A stretch of DNA of 64,000 nucleotides from an uncultured Verrucomicrobiota bacterium (GTDB taxonomy: Bacteria; Verrucomicrobiota; Verrucomicrobiia; Limisphaerales; UBA9464): positions 369,312 through 433,311 of the forward strand of contig CAIVQH010000041.1 in the NCBI GenBank assembly GCA_903907995.1, written 5' to 3'. Both the position numbers and the translations under genes were made by a program. Below, in pieces: positions 34,869 to 45,100 of this stretch. The notes below the pieces were generated by a model. The model was given only the letters and a program-made list of their open reading frames with translations. It searched no databases and was not told the origin of the DNA. Each line of letters starts with the position of its first letter. The stretch's first letter is position 1.

Positions 34869-37800
34869 TCAGGGCGGAGGTATCTGGACGACCCGGTAGT
34901 AGCGACCCGGCGAATCTGAGCCGGCGGGCGGCTGATCGGGCACTTTCGCCGTGGTCGTCGTGTCGGTGGCCTGCACCGGCGGCGGCAGCGGAGTCCAGGT
35001 CACAAAGTCCGCGAAGATGTCGTCGGTGTATTCGAACTGGTAGTATTCACCCGGCACCGAGTTGAACTGGAGGGTGATCGGATCGTCCGGCAGGCTCGGG
35101 ATGGGCTGCGAAACCAGCGGCTGCCCGCTTTCGAGGATGCCACCGAAGCTGGCGGCGGCCCGGATGATGTAATCCACCCGGTTGGTCGCCGTGGCCGGGA
35201 AGCGGACCTCCAGATAATAGATGCCCGACAGATCGGGGAGGACGCTGTTCGTGCGCAGAACGATCAGCTCGGGTGCGGTGCCGGGCTGGATATTCGAATA
35301 AACGGTGGTGGCCTGGGCCGGGAAGGTGTCCTTGGCGGCCAACAGGTCGGCCTCACCGGTCAGACCATAGATTTCAAACAGCAGCGCGGTCGTGTCCTGC
35401 TCCGCGAGGAAGCGGTAGAACTGCGACGGATCGCCCGGCTGGTGGCTGGCGGCCACGGGAACCTGATCATCCAGGTCGGTCACCGCCACGAAGTCGGCCC
35501 CGGTCTTGGCGAGCACCGAGTAGGAAACCGGCACCGGACCCACCGGCACCACCGCGAGGAACCAGCGCCCCTGACCCAGCGGGATCGTGGGATCAATCGA
35601 CCTCACCTGGATCAGCTCGTCGGCCTTGCCCTTGTTGGTGCTGGCGTAGGCGAAATCGGTCGCCGTGGGCAGCGGGAAGCCCTGCCGCACGTACAGGTTC
35701 ACGTCGCCACTCAGGTTCGTGAGCGCAAAGGAGACCGTCGTCGTGTCGTTGGTGATGTCGAAGGCGTAGTAGACGACGTCCAACTGGTTGGAAATGGCGT
35801 CGGCATAGGCCACCCGGTTCGTCAGCACCACTGGCAGCGGGATCTCGCTGGCCGTGATCGTGTAGGCGGCCGGCTGCAACGGCAGCGTGCCATCCGCCAC
35901 ATAGACGCCCAGCAGCCACTTGCCGGCCGGGATCACATTGGTGGGGCTGTCCGCCACAATGTTGATCTCCTCGGGGGTCGGCCCGACGTTGATGCTGGTG
36001 TAGTCGTACGTCGTCCGGTCGGGTATCAGCGGAGCCCGGCGCGCGACGAGGTTCACATCACTGCCGAAGTTGGTGACGGCAAAGCGGAGTCCCAAGACGG
36101 CATTGGTCACATCGAAGCTGTAGTAGTCGATGTAGCCCTGGTTCGCGTTGGTGCCCGCGTACGGCACATTGTTGGTTAGGGGGATGATGTTCAGTCCGAG
36201 ATCCACGCGGATCGCAAACTGGTTGTTGTCCGCCGGATCGACATTCTGAACTCCCAGGTAATAGCGCTGGCCCGGCTTGAGCTGGGGCAGGAGCGCGTTG
36301 GTGGTCAGTGTGGAATGACCCAACGTCGTCACACCGCTCAGCAAGGTGTAATCCTCCGGCTGCAGCCCCGTCGGGATTGCGTTCTGGTCAAACAGCAGGT
36401 TCAGCCCTCCGCCCGTCAAGGTTTGGAGGACTTGGAGGTAGTTCGTCGCGGCCACCGCCTCGGGCGGGACATCCACGATGAAGTATTTGGTCTCCCCGCC
36501 CACCACATTGGTCACGTAGGCAACCCCGTTGGAGAGGGTGACGGCCGGCGGATTGGTCGGCGCGAAAGTGAGTGTCAGCTGCCAGCTCTTCAGCTGGCCG
36601 ACATCGCCCTGGCGCGAATCGGTGAACTGCAGCTGCCAGTCGCCCAGTCCGGAGCCGACGTTGGCCGTCTTCAGCGGCTCCTCCGGCAGAAACAGGCCGG
36701 TCGCCTCCTCCACGAAGAGGATGCTGTCGATCAGTGTGGAGGCCTTGGCATTCGTCGCCTCGCGCAGTTCCACGGTAAAGCGGTTGCTGAACACCTGGAA
36801 GGTGTATTCGTTGGTTTGCCAGAGATTGGTGGAGGGGATCACTCCGAGCGAGACGCCGTTGGTGAGCGTCTCCACGCCGGAGAACGTGTTCGTGACCGCG
36901 AACGGCGTGCGACGCGTGGCGTAGCTGATCGTGTATAAACGACCCGGAACCGTGTCAAACGTCCGCAGGATGCTCGCCTTGTGCAACGAGAGGCAGCCGC
37001 TGCCCGTGAGCGCCACACTGGGATCCTGCAATACCTGGGCGGTGGCATTGGTGACCGTCCAGCCATCCACGACCTGGCCGGGGCCATAGAAATCGAGGCT
37101 GTTCGTGTCGAATTCCGAACGTGCCACGGTGCGGGTGCGGGTATCGGTGGCGAACGGCGGCTGGGCAAACTTGATCATCTGCGCCGTGCGGTTCGTGAGG
37201 TCGGTGAACACCGCGTACAGCGTGTTGGTGTTCAGCGCGCCCTTGACCGCCACATTGCCCGGAGACATCAGCCGCTGGCTGCCGTCCTGATTGAGCAGAA
37301 GCGTGAGCGAACCTGGCCCGTTGCCAAGATGCGATGCCGTATCCAGATTGGCCATCAGCACCGGGCCAGACACGCCATTCGTGTCACCCCAGCCCGCAAT
37401 GGTAACGGGGGCGGAGCCAAAACTCACCCAGCCATCCACGGCGAAGCCGGAGCCGGCCCCGAGATTGAGCGATTTCGAGGGTGCCACGCGTCCACCCGCA
37501 GCCCCCATATCGACGGCGGCGGAAATCTGGCCGGTCACAAAGTTGGATCCGACAAAGACCACCTTGTTGGTGTTGATCTGGTCCACCCCATCCAGGTCAA
37601 AGGGCCACAGGGCCACCAGCCCGGTTCCGGCCGACGCCACATCCTTGCCAATGCCGTCATAGCCATAGCGGAAGATGTCCCGCACCTCCTCGGCCCGCAA
37701 AGGCCGGCCCCATACCCCGAAATCGTCGAGCTTGGGCGCGGGTGTCGCCGCCACCCCCGTGGTCGGATCGACACCGAAAAAGAACGCGTTTGTGGTGGGA

Positions 37801-40800
37801 GCCTGGTAGCCCTTGAAAACGCCTTCGGCCACATTGTGCCCGTTCACATAGAGCACGGCTTTCCCTGAGGCGCGCTCGTAGGAGAAGGCGACGTGGACAA
37901 AGTCCCCGTTCGTGGTGACCAGTTCCCGGCCATAGCCCTGGCCATCGGTCAGGCCACGGTCCTCGGCCAGGAGCACCTGTGAGCTCACCGGATTGATGAG
38001 CCGGATGGCGAGGTCGGATTCACGGGGATCGTCCACCCGGACCCCGACCTGCACGGCGCTCACCGGCCGCGCATCATCCACGTGGATCAGGCTGCTCGAC
38101 ACCGCCAGGTCCGTGAGTTTGAGGCCGCCGGTCGAGGTGAAGGTCCGGATGCGGTTGCCGCTCAGGTCGTGGTCGAGATGGCCACGGATGCGGTAGCAGA
38201 CCTCGACGGGGTTGGGATTGTAAACGGCCACGAAGTAACGGCCGGCCTGCAACGGCGGAATGTCGAATTCACTGAGGCTGATGTCCCCGCCGGGGGGGCG
38301 GATGGTGGCAAACTTGTCGTTGTTGGCCGGATCGGCGAGATCCGGCAACTGGTCCCGCCGGATATAAACCTGCAAGGGCAGTGCCGGGGACATGTTGGTG
38401 ACCGTGACCGTCAGCTTGCTGGCATCGGCCGGGACATTGATCACCTCCAGGCTGATCCGGCCCGCTTCGGCACAGCGATCGACAAAAGTCTCGCCGAAAT
38501 CATTGGGCAGCAGGCCGAGGTCGAGGTAGTTGATCCGGTTGGTGTTGCCCAAGGCGTTGTCGCTGGTGGCGAGGAACCAAGGCCCGGTGCCGGTTGCGCC
38601 CAGAAAGTTGACGAGTGAGCCCGGACCATCGCTCGGCACACTGCCGGGCGGCCGCCCACTGCCCGTATCCTCATAGGTGACCGAGACGACACCGGAGTTG
38701 GTATGCAGGAGCGGGCTGTGGTTGTTAAGCACCGCGTGCGTACGCGCGTGCGTCAGGTTGCCGAGCAGATCGAGGAAGCTCTGCCCGGCCGTGACCACGC
38801 GCGGAGTCACTCCCCGGATTGTGCCCGGCAGGGTGCTGATCGCCAGATACACGCCCAGCCCGGGCCGGTTCGGGGTGCCGTCCGGAATCGGCTGGACCAG
38901 CGGCACCGTCAGCACGTGGGCAAATCCCAGATTGTCGAACGTGGCAAACGGTTGGTCGGTGCTCAGTCCCACAAAGCCGTACTCCGCCGCCTGGTGATCC
39001 TCGGATTTCACCCCGACGTAGTAAACCTCACCCTTGAGCGGCGAATTGGTGAAGTACACCAGTTCCGTGGCTCCCTGCGAGGTGGACTTGAAGGCCGCCG
39101 CCAGGGCCGCCGGGTCCAGCGCCAGGAGGGCGGGGTCACGCGAGACATAGAGGTCGATATCCGCCTCGTTGCTGCGGACCAGCGAGAGGTTGCCCTGCCC
39201 GCCATACGGAAAGGTGACAAAGGCGACATTGCTGCCGTTTTTCAGGTAGTTGGTCACCGGATTCCCCGCCAGGTCGTTGGTGATGGAGAAGATGTTCAGG
39301 TTCGTGTACGGCGAATTGGTGAAGGTGTAGAACTGCCACTGGGCGATCTGCCCGGGCTGGCCATTGATCAGCGGCGAGTTTTCCCCCACCCGGTCATTGA
39401 AACGGGCGCCGCCATTGGTGATCCCGATCATCGGCGGCAGGCCGGCGCCTGGCAGTGGCAACACCGGCCCTGAGGGGACGCCCACGTCGCCCACCGTCGT
39501 CACCCCGGTGCCGTCGAGGTTCGCATCCGAGCCGATGGCCAGGGCAAAGTCCTGCACGATGCCATTCGGATGGTCGCCACGCGCGTTCACATTGACCCGG
39601 TGCGCGATCACGGAAATCACATAGCTGGAGGCGGCAGCACCATCAACCGCCGGCAGCACGATGCGTTCGACGTTGTTGACGCGGTCAAAGCGCGTCAGGT
39701 CATTCGTCTTCTGGATGAAGCTGCTCCCCAGCCCCCCATCAAAATCGTTGCCGTAGATCACCTCGCCGGTGATCAGGTTGGAAACCACCAGGTCCAGATC
39801 GTTCACCAGCTTGGCCGCTCCGGTCGGGTTGCCCGGCGGATCGGTCCACACCAGCGTGATCCGGAACGGGGCGCTGGGCAGGCTGCTGCTCAGGGTCAGC
39901 TGATAGGAGCGGGACTCCCCGGTGGACAGGCCCACCGGCAGGCCGTCCTCCTGATCCGACTCGATCAGGTACAGCGGTTTGCCCCCGCGCGTCATCTGGC
40001 TGTTCAGCGCCCGGGGCAGATTGGGCTGGCCCCAGCCGCTGTAGTTGGCGGGGTTGCGAGGATCGGGCAGATACGAGGGGCTGGTCGGCAGGGCGCTGTT
40101 CAGCAGCAAGGCCTTGTAACCGGCGGCCGACGGATGCAGCAGGTTGGTACCATTCTGGAAGAATTCCTGCATCTGAGCCAGCAGCCCCGCCACGGCCGGC
40201 GCGGCCATGCTGGTCCCGGATTCATAACGGTAAAACGGAGCGGTTTCGGCCGTCAGGTCTGTGAAGAGCTCGTATTCGGTCTGGTAAAATGGCAGCGGAT
40301 AATCGTTCGTCAGCTGCCACTGGGCCGAGCGGGTGGAAATGACGAACGTGCCGGGGGCAACCACGTCGGGCTTGAAGCGGCCGTTGTCGCCCTCGGTGCC
40401 GATGCCCACGTTGCCACGGCTCGAAAAGCTGGCGACCTGATGGTCGCTGTCAGTCAGTCCGCCAAACGGGAAGTTTGTGGAGAAGCTGAGGGAGGCGTTG
40501 GTGAGCTGACTCGGCCACAGATCCGGGCGCCGGACCGTGGAACCCACCACCACCGTCACCACCACCTGAACCTGGTTGGTGTTGGTGACCATCGTGATGA
40601 TGGAGTTGGTCAGGTTGCGCGCCAGTTCCAGCGCCCCGACCGTGATGACGTTCTTGGCGTTGCCCGGCGAGTTGACAGAGTCGAAATCGCCCCCCTGCCC
40701 GTTGTCCCCGCCGAAGCCGCTGTTGCCCGCGCTGAAGACATAGAGCATCGGCTGGCTGCCGCTTGTTGTGGGCAGCGCGTCGCGCACCGCCGCATCGAAG

Positions 40801-42107
40801 CTGGCCGAATGCGTCGAGTATTCGAACGACTGGTAGCCCCAGCTGTTGTTGGAGATGAGCGGCTCGCTCAGGGGATTGATCCGGCGCGGATTGTTCGCCG
40901 CCATCTCCTGCAGGTAGGTGTCGCCGGAGGGCGGCCCCTGCAGCAGATCCACCGGCAGCACAAACAGTTCCGCCTCCGGCGCGCGGCCCTGAAAACTTGC
41001 GCCCGTCAACGAGCCCTGCGGGGGATTCGCCAGCGAAGCCGACTGGGATCCGTTACCCGCCAGAATGCCGGCGACATGGGTCCCGTGCCCGTTGGGATCT
41101 TTCAGGAACGCATTGTCCACGGAGAAAACCCGGGTGGCCCCCAGGTCCGGATGGGTGACATCCACCCCGGAGTCGTTCAGGTTGATCTGGACGCCTTTGC
41201 CGGTCAGCCCCAGGTAGGGCGTGGTGTTCTCCGGGTCGGTGGTCGAGCCGAGCAGGTATCCCGTGCGGTCATTGGCCAGCACGGTCGGCTGCCAGTGTTC
41301 GATCAGGGGAATTTCCGGCAGGCGGGCCAACGCAACCAACGCCGAACCGGGCAGTTCGACCGTGACCATGGTCCCGAAGGGCCCGCGCTCGCGGAAGATT
41401 TCCTTGCCACCCAACGCGGTGATTTTCGGCAGTGCCGTCGCCGGATCGGGAACGGTCAGGATGAGTTTCAGCGTTTCCTCGGGCGTCGTGTCGGCCAACG
41501 CCTTGGCCAGCAGTTCCGGCTCCAGCTTGAAATAGGGCTCATAGGCCAGCGTCCGCGCATCCGGAAGCGCGTTCAGACGCTCAGCGGCGTCCGCATCGGC
41601 CAGCACCAGGAAGGAGCTGTTGGGAATATAGGAAAAGATCCGCGCACCGGCGGCCTCGACCTGCTGCCGGAACTTGGGGGTGATGCCACCATCGGCCTGC
41701 ACGATGTAGGCCCCGGGATCGCCCTCCGCGCGCAGCTTCGCCGGCACTTCCAGCGGTTCACCGCTGTCCGTGTCCACAAAGGCGTTCCGCAGGAGGATGG
41801 CGTGGTCTTTCCGGACCAGCTCGTTGGCGGTCGCCGTCGTGTTGCGCAGGCGGTTGGTGAACTTCGCGTCGGAAAACTTGGGCGAGTCGCCCGGTGCCAG
41901 CGTCACGGTCGCGATCCGGTTCGACGGCTTCGCCATGACCGGGGCGGTGGCCGCCACGGGAGCGGACGTGGCCGGAGCCGGGGCGGCGATGCGCTCCAGC
42001 ACCCCGTTCTGCCGGCTCGCGTGGTCCTGCCAGAAGCGCCAGCCGAGGCCGGCACAGAGCAGCAGCAGGGCGACGGCACCGAAGGCGTTGCGACGGTAAG
42101 AGGGCAT
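34869..42107 (-). CDS. Giant secreted subtilisin-like serine protease (S8) with PPC and LamG-like regions
   Basis: A 2412-residue protein. Signal or anchor segment at about 9-25 (GAVALLLLCAGLG). A propeptide-like region precedes the catalytic domain, where Asp312 (LNDSGVDVTHPD), His341 (NGHGTHVAGILAG), Asn462 (FSAGNSG) and Ser633 (GTSMAAPAVAGL) form the S8 triad and oxyanion site. The middle and C-terminal parts hold a proprotein-convertase-like or beta-sandwich region, a LamG-like segment (VAFSYERASGKAVLYVNGHN, about 1405), and several pre-peptidase C-terminal-type repeats with YYSFDVTN or YYAFDITN. The tail (YYQFEYTDD ... YYRVVQ) resembles C-terminal modules of verrucomicrobial surface proteins. 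Gap to the pseudopilin gene upstream is 36 bp. Protease function looks intact; the target is unknown. Confidence 0.93.
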   Translation of the reverse strand: MPSYRRNAFGAVALLLLCAGLGWRFWQDHASRQNGVLERIAAPAPATSAPVAATAPVMAKPSNRIATVTLAPGDSPKFSDAKFTNRLRNTTATANELVRKDHAILLRNAFVDTDSGEPLEVPAKLRAEGDPGAYIVQADGGITPKFRQQVEAAGARIFSYIPNSSFLVLADADAAERLNALPDARTLAYEPYFKLEPELLAKALADTTPEETLKLILTVPDPATALPKITALGGKEIFRERGPFGTMVTVELPGSALVALARLPEIPLIEHWQPTVLANDRTGYLLGSTTDPENTTPYLGLTGKGVQINLNDSGVDVTHPDLGATRVFSVDNAFLKDPNGHGTHVAGILAGNGSQSASLANPPQGSLTGASFQGRAPEAELFVLPVDLLQGPPSGDTYLQEMAANNPRRINPLSEPLISNNSWGYQSFEYSTHSASFDAAVRDALPTTSGSQPMLYVFSAGNSGFGGDNGQGGDFDSVNSPGNAKNVITVGALELARNLTNSIITMVTNTNQVQVVVTVVVGSTVRRPDLWPSQLTNASLSFSTNFPFGGLTDSDHQVASFSSRGNVGIGTEGDNGRFKPDVVAPGTFVISTRSAQWQLTNDYPLPFYQTEYELFTDLTAETAPFYRYESGTSMAAPAVAGLLAQMQEFFQNGTNLLHPSAAGYKALLLNSALPTSPSYLPDPRNPANYSGWGQPNLPRALNSQMTRGGKPLYLIESDQEDGLPVGLSTGESRSYQLTLSSSLPSAPFRITLVWTDPPGNPTGAAKLVNDLDLVVSNLITGEVIYGNDFDGGLGSSFIQKTNDLTRFDRVNNVERIVLPAVDGAAASSYVISVIAHRVNVNARGDHPNGIVQDFALAIGSDANLDGTGVTTVGDVGVPSGPVLPLPGAGLPPMIGITNGGARFNDRVGENSPLINGQPGQIAQWQFYTFTNSPYTNLNIFSITNDLAGNPVTNYLKNGSNVAFVTFPYGGQGNLSLVRSNEADIDLYVSRDPALLALDPAALAAAFKSTSQGATELVYFTNSPLKGEVYYVGVKSEDHQAAEYGFVGLSTDQPFATFDNLGFAHVLTVPLVQPIPDGTPNRPGLGVYLAISTLPGTIRGVTPRVVTAGQSFLDLLGNLTHARTHAVLNNHSPLLHTNSGVVSVTYEDTGSGRPPGSVPSDGPGSLVNFLGATGTGPWFLATSDNALGNTNRINYLDLGLLPNDFGETFVDRCAEAGRISLEVINVPADASKLTVTVTNMSPALPLQVYIRRDQLPDLADPANNDKFATIRPPGGDISLSEFDIPPLQAGRYFVAVYNPNPVEVCYRIRGHLDHDLSGNRIRTFTSTGGLKLTDLAVSSSLIHVDDARPVSAVQVGVRVDDPRESDLAIRLINPVSSQVLLAEDRGLTDGQGYGRELVTTNGDFVHVAFSYERASGKAVLYVNGHNVAEGVFKGYQAPTTNAFFFGVDPTTGVAATPAPKLDDFGVWGRPLRAEEVRDIFRYGYDGIGKDVASAGTGLVALWPFDLDGVDQINTNKVVFVGSNFVTGQISAAVDMGAAGGRVAPSKSLNLGAGSGFAVDGWVSFGSAPVTIAGWGDTNGVSGPVLMANLDTASHLGNGPGSLTLLLNQDGSQRLMSPGNVAVKGALNTNTLYAVFTDLTNRTAQMIKFAQPPFATDTRTRTVARSEFDTNSLDFYGPGQVVDGWTVTNATAQVLQDPSVALTGSGCLSLHKASILRTFDTVPGRLYTISYATRRTPFAVTNTFSGVETLTNGVSLGVIPSTNLWQTNEYTFQVFSNRFTVELREATNAKASTLIDSILFVEEATGLFLPEEPLKTANVGSGLGDWQLQFTDSRQGDVGQLKSWQLTLTFAPTNPPAVTLSNGVAYVTNVVGGETKYFIVDVPPEAVAATNYLQVLQTLTGGGLNLLFDQNAIPTGLQPEDYTLLSGVTTLGHSTLTTNALLPQLKPGQRYYLGVQNVDPADNNQFAIRVDLGLNIIPLTNNVPYAGTNANQGYIDYYSFDVTNAVLGLRFAVTNFGSDVNLVARRAPLIPDRTTYDYTSINVGPTPEEINIVADSPTNVIPAGKWLLGVYVADGTLPLQPAAYTITASEIPLPVVLTNRVAYADAISNQLDVVYYAFDITNDTTTVSFALTNLSGDVNLYVRQGFPLPTATDFAYASTNKGKADELIQVRSIDPTIPLGQGRWFLAVVPVGPVPVSYSVLAKTGADFVAVTDLDDQVPVAASHQPGDPSQFYRFLAEQDTTALLFEIYGLTGEADLLAAKDTFPAQATTVYSNIQPGTAPELIVLRTNSVLPDLSGIYYLEVRFPATATNRVDYIIRAAASFGGILESGQPLVSQPIPSLPDDPITLQFNSVPGEYYQFEYTDDIFADFVTWTPLPPPVQATDTTTTAKVPDQPPAGSDSPGRYYRVVQIPPP

Positions 42108-42143
42108 AACAGGCGTTTCAGTACGGGGGCAAAACCTTGGGCA

Positions 42144-45100
42144 TCAGTTGGACGGATACAGCACCCGGTGATCTTCCACCACGGTACGCAAATTTCCGGG
42201 AGAACCGTCAAAACGCAAGGTGGTCTTGGTGACGTATTCGCCCGTGATCTGGTAGTTCGTGCACAGGCCGTAATAGAGGCCGGGCTTGGTGATCAGCGAG
42301 TTGAGGGCCGGTTTCAGCGACTGGCCGTAGCTGTACACGACCACCCGGGGCTCATCCGCCCGGAGCAGCGACAGGATCTGCTGCGGCAGCCGCTCCACCA
42401 CCTCGTCGGTCATCTGGGCGGCCTTGCTCCAGTCCGGGACCTGCGAGTGGTCGAAGAGGAACGGAGCCCGGTCCGACAGTGTGGGCACGGCGAGGATGGA
42501 CCCCAGATTGGGAAACGTGCCGCCCGGATAGAACACGTTGCTCCGGACCACCGAAGAAACCGATATTTTCTGATATTGGTTCGCCGCATTCGTGCCGGCC
42601 ACCACCTGCAACAGGCCGGGCACGACCGTGCCGTCGGTCTGGTTGGTGTAGCCGCTGAGAATCTTGCGAAGTTCAGGGGAACTGGGCTCCAGCTCAAAGG
42701 GCCGGGGCGTCTTGGTGGAACTGACCGTGCCCACCTTGGCCGAGGTGTCCAGCATGGACACACCGGAGAGCAGCGCCGACCACGACGCGATGTTCGTCTG
42801 GTTCACCGACATCAGGCCGCGCGCCGCATTGTCGTTGATGGCCGTGGTGAAAAGGTCGAGCAGCTTCCAGTCGGCGGTGGGATACGTGCCGGGTGAACCG
42901 GACCAGGATACCCAGGTCGGGTAGGCGGCAAACCGGTCGGCAATCGTCCCGGCCGGCAGATTGGTGATGACGACATGCCCGTTCAACGTATTGGTAACCA
43001 ATGGTGCCGACTTGAGATAGATCGTCTGCCAAGGGGTGCCGCGGTGCACGCGGCCCAGGAAACCGATGCCGGGGTATTGGGTGCTGGCATTGGTCGGGAA
43101 GGACCAGCTCTCCGAGTTGGTGATCTGCGGGTCCTTAAAGTACAGGTTGTAGCCGGACGCGACGTCCGCTTTCAACCGCAGCATGGGCGACTGTCCCCAC
43201 GGGGCATAGGCGACAACGGCGCCTGCCGCACGCTTTTGGGCAATCGAAAAGCCGCTCAGGTCCGCCACCGAATTGGTGGTGAGCTGGAAGCCATCCGTCA
43301 GCGTCGTCAGCCTGCCGAAGGGTCCCGGTCCCGGTACTTCGCTGTAATTCCCGGAGTCACAGAACAGGGAGTAACCCGGCACCAGATCTTCGCGCATGTA
43401 ATGAACCAGCGGGTCGTTCGCCTGCAACCGGTCGGTCAGATAGACCGTGGGTGACGGGTTGAAACCCACCTGCATGTTGGTGAGGGTTCCGTATCGGGCG
43501 ACGATACTGGCTTTTAGCGCCAGTCCGCCCTGGTCATCGGCCGGCAACGCCCACTGGCCGGTGGCATACTGGCCATAAAGGAAATAGTTTAATCCGTTAA
43601 CCGCATCCCGGATCTGGTCGGTCCCCAGCGCATTGCCCTGCGGATCGGTCCAGATGGAATTGGGCACCAGGACCTGCCCGAGGGAGACCTGCATCTGGTT
43701 CAGCATCCCCCGCGTGGGGCCGATGACGCTGACCCTGTTCGTATCCCAAATGTCGGTCATGGTTGCTTGGCTGCCGGCCGCTGCCTGCTGGGCCGGCGGA
43801 ATGCCATACAGGGTCCGCTGTCCCACGCCGAAAAAACGGAGCAGGTTCGTCTCCGTCACCACGCTCTTCAGGTTCACATAGTCCAGCATTGCGCCGCTCG
43901 TGCGATCCACCAGGGCGTACATCACCCGGTTGGTCACAAACAGGTGGAGTATGGGCGGCTTCGACTGGTCCACTGGGCCGAGGTAGGGGTTGTTGGTGCT
44001 CAGCGTCAGGTCCTGAAACTGACCGTCGGTGTAGGCGAACTCGAACCGCAACTGGTCGTTCAGCACACGGAGGAATTTGTCCGGTGCCCACAGGTTTGCC
44101 CCCAGATCGATGTTGGTGCCCGCCACCAGGTAATTGCCCTTGCGGATAAAGTTGAGGTTCAGCGGCAATCCCTTCTTCGAAGACAATATCGCCGAGTCGA
44201 TACTGTTGGTGGCCCCATCGTGGAAAAGGCCAAAGGAAAGGACATTGGTGACAATCAGCCGTAAAGGACGGGGAAATCCCTGGGCATAGAAGTTGGAGCG
44301 GTAGGAATTCCAGGCTTCCACGGAGTAATGATTGGTCAGTTGGAACCGGTATTGCACCTGGGTCGTGAAAGGCGGCTTGCTGAAAGGCAGGGTGGGCGAG
44401 GGGAGCCTGTCCTGCGGCGTGTGCTTCGTCACGAAGAGGCGGCGGGTGACCCGCACGGCCGACTGCCAGAGGCCCTCGTTGAAATTCGGGTACCCCTGCT
44501 TCGCCCCGATCACCATCGGGACCTCGGAGTACAACGCGCGGCGGAGGCTGTTGGGGCCCACCAGGTCGTCCTGGGCGGAGTTCTTGAGATCAGGCCCGTT
44601 GTAGCCCGGTGCAAACTGCGCGGTGAAATCCGGGTCGTTGAGATCGACCCAGGGCAATCGCAAAACGGCCTCGGCATTGTTGGTCACCGCATCAAAGCGC
44701 GCGATCCGGGGCAGCCGATTGTCCACTCCCAGGCGGTTGAGGCGCTGATTGTTCTCGCGGTAGAGCACCGGCTGGAACACCGAGGGCAGATAGGGGAAGG
44801 ACTGGTTTTTGGCGCCCTTGTAGTCGGTCACCCGGTTGGTGGCGTAATCGAAGATGTTGGCCGAGACCTGCAGCAGGCGATGCAACTGCGCCGTGTAGGT
44901 ATTGGTCAGGTAGATCTGCCGGGTGACGAAATTGGTGAAGTAGCCGCCGATTGCGACGCCCGGGATCGAATTGTCCGCGGAGATTTTCCGCGGCAGGCCG
45001 TTGGGATACTCCGTCAGCAGCATGCGATGGGCGGCATTGGTGAACCAGTTCAGCGGCTCCCAAGGACGGAAGGGCGCCACGCTGGCACTTGTCACCTTGT

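Noticed and set aside
39570..42896. 1108-residue plus-strand frame over the subtilase
   Set aside because: Antisense to the protease and pseudopilin genes, Arg/Gly/Val-rich, no motifs. The subtilase frame has the full catalytic triad.
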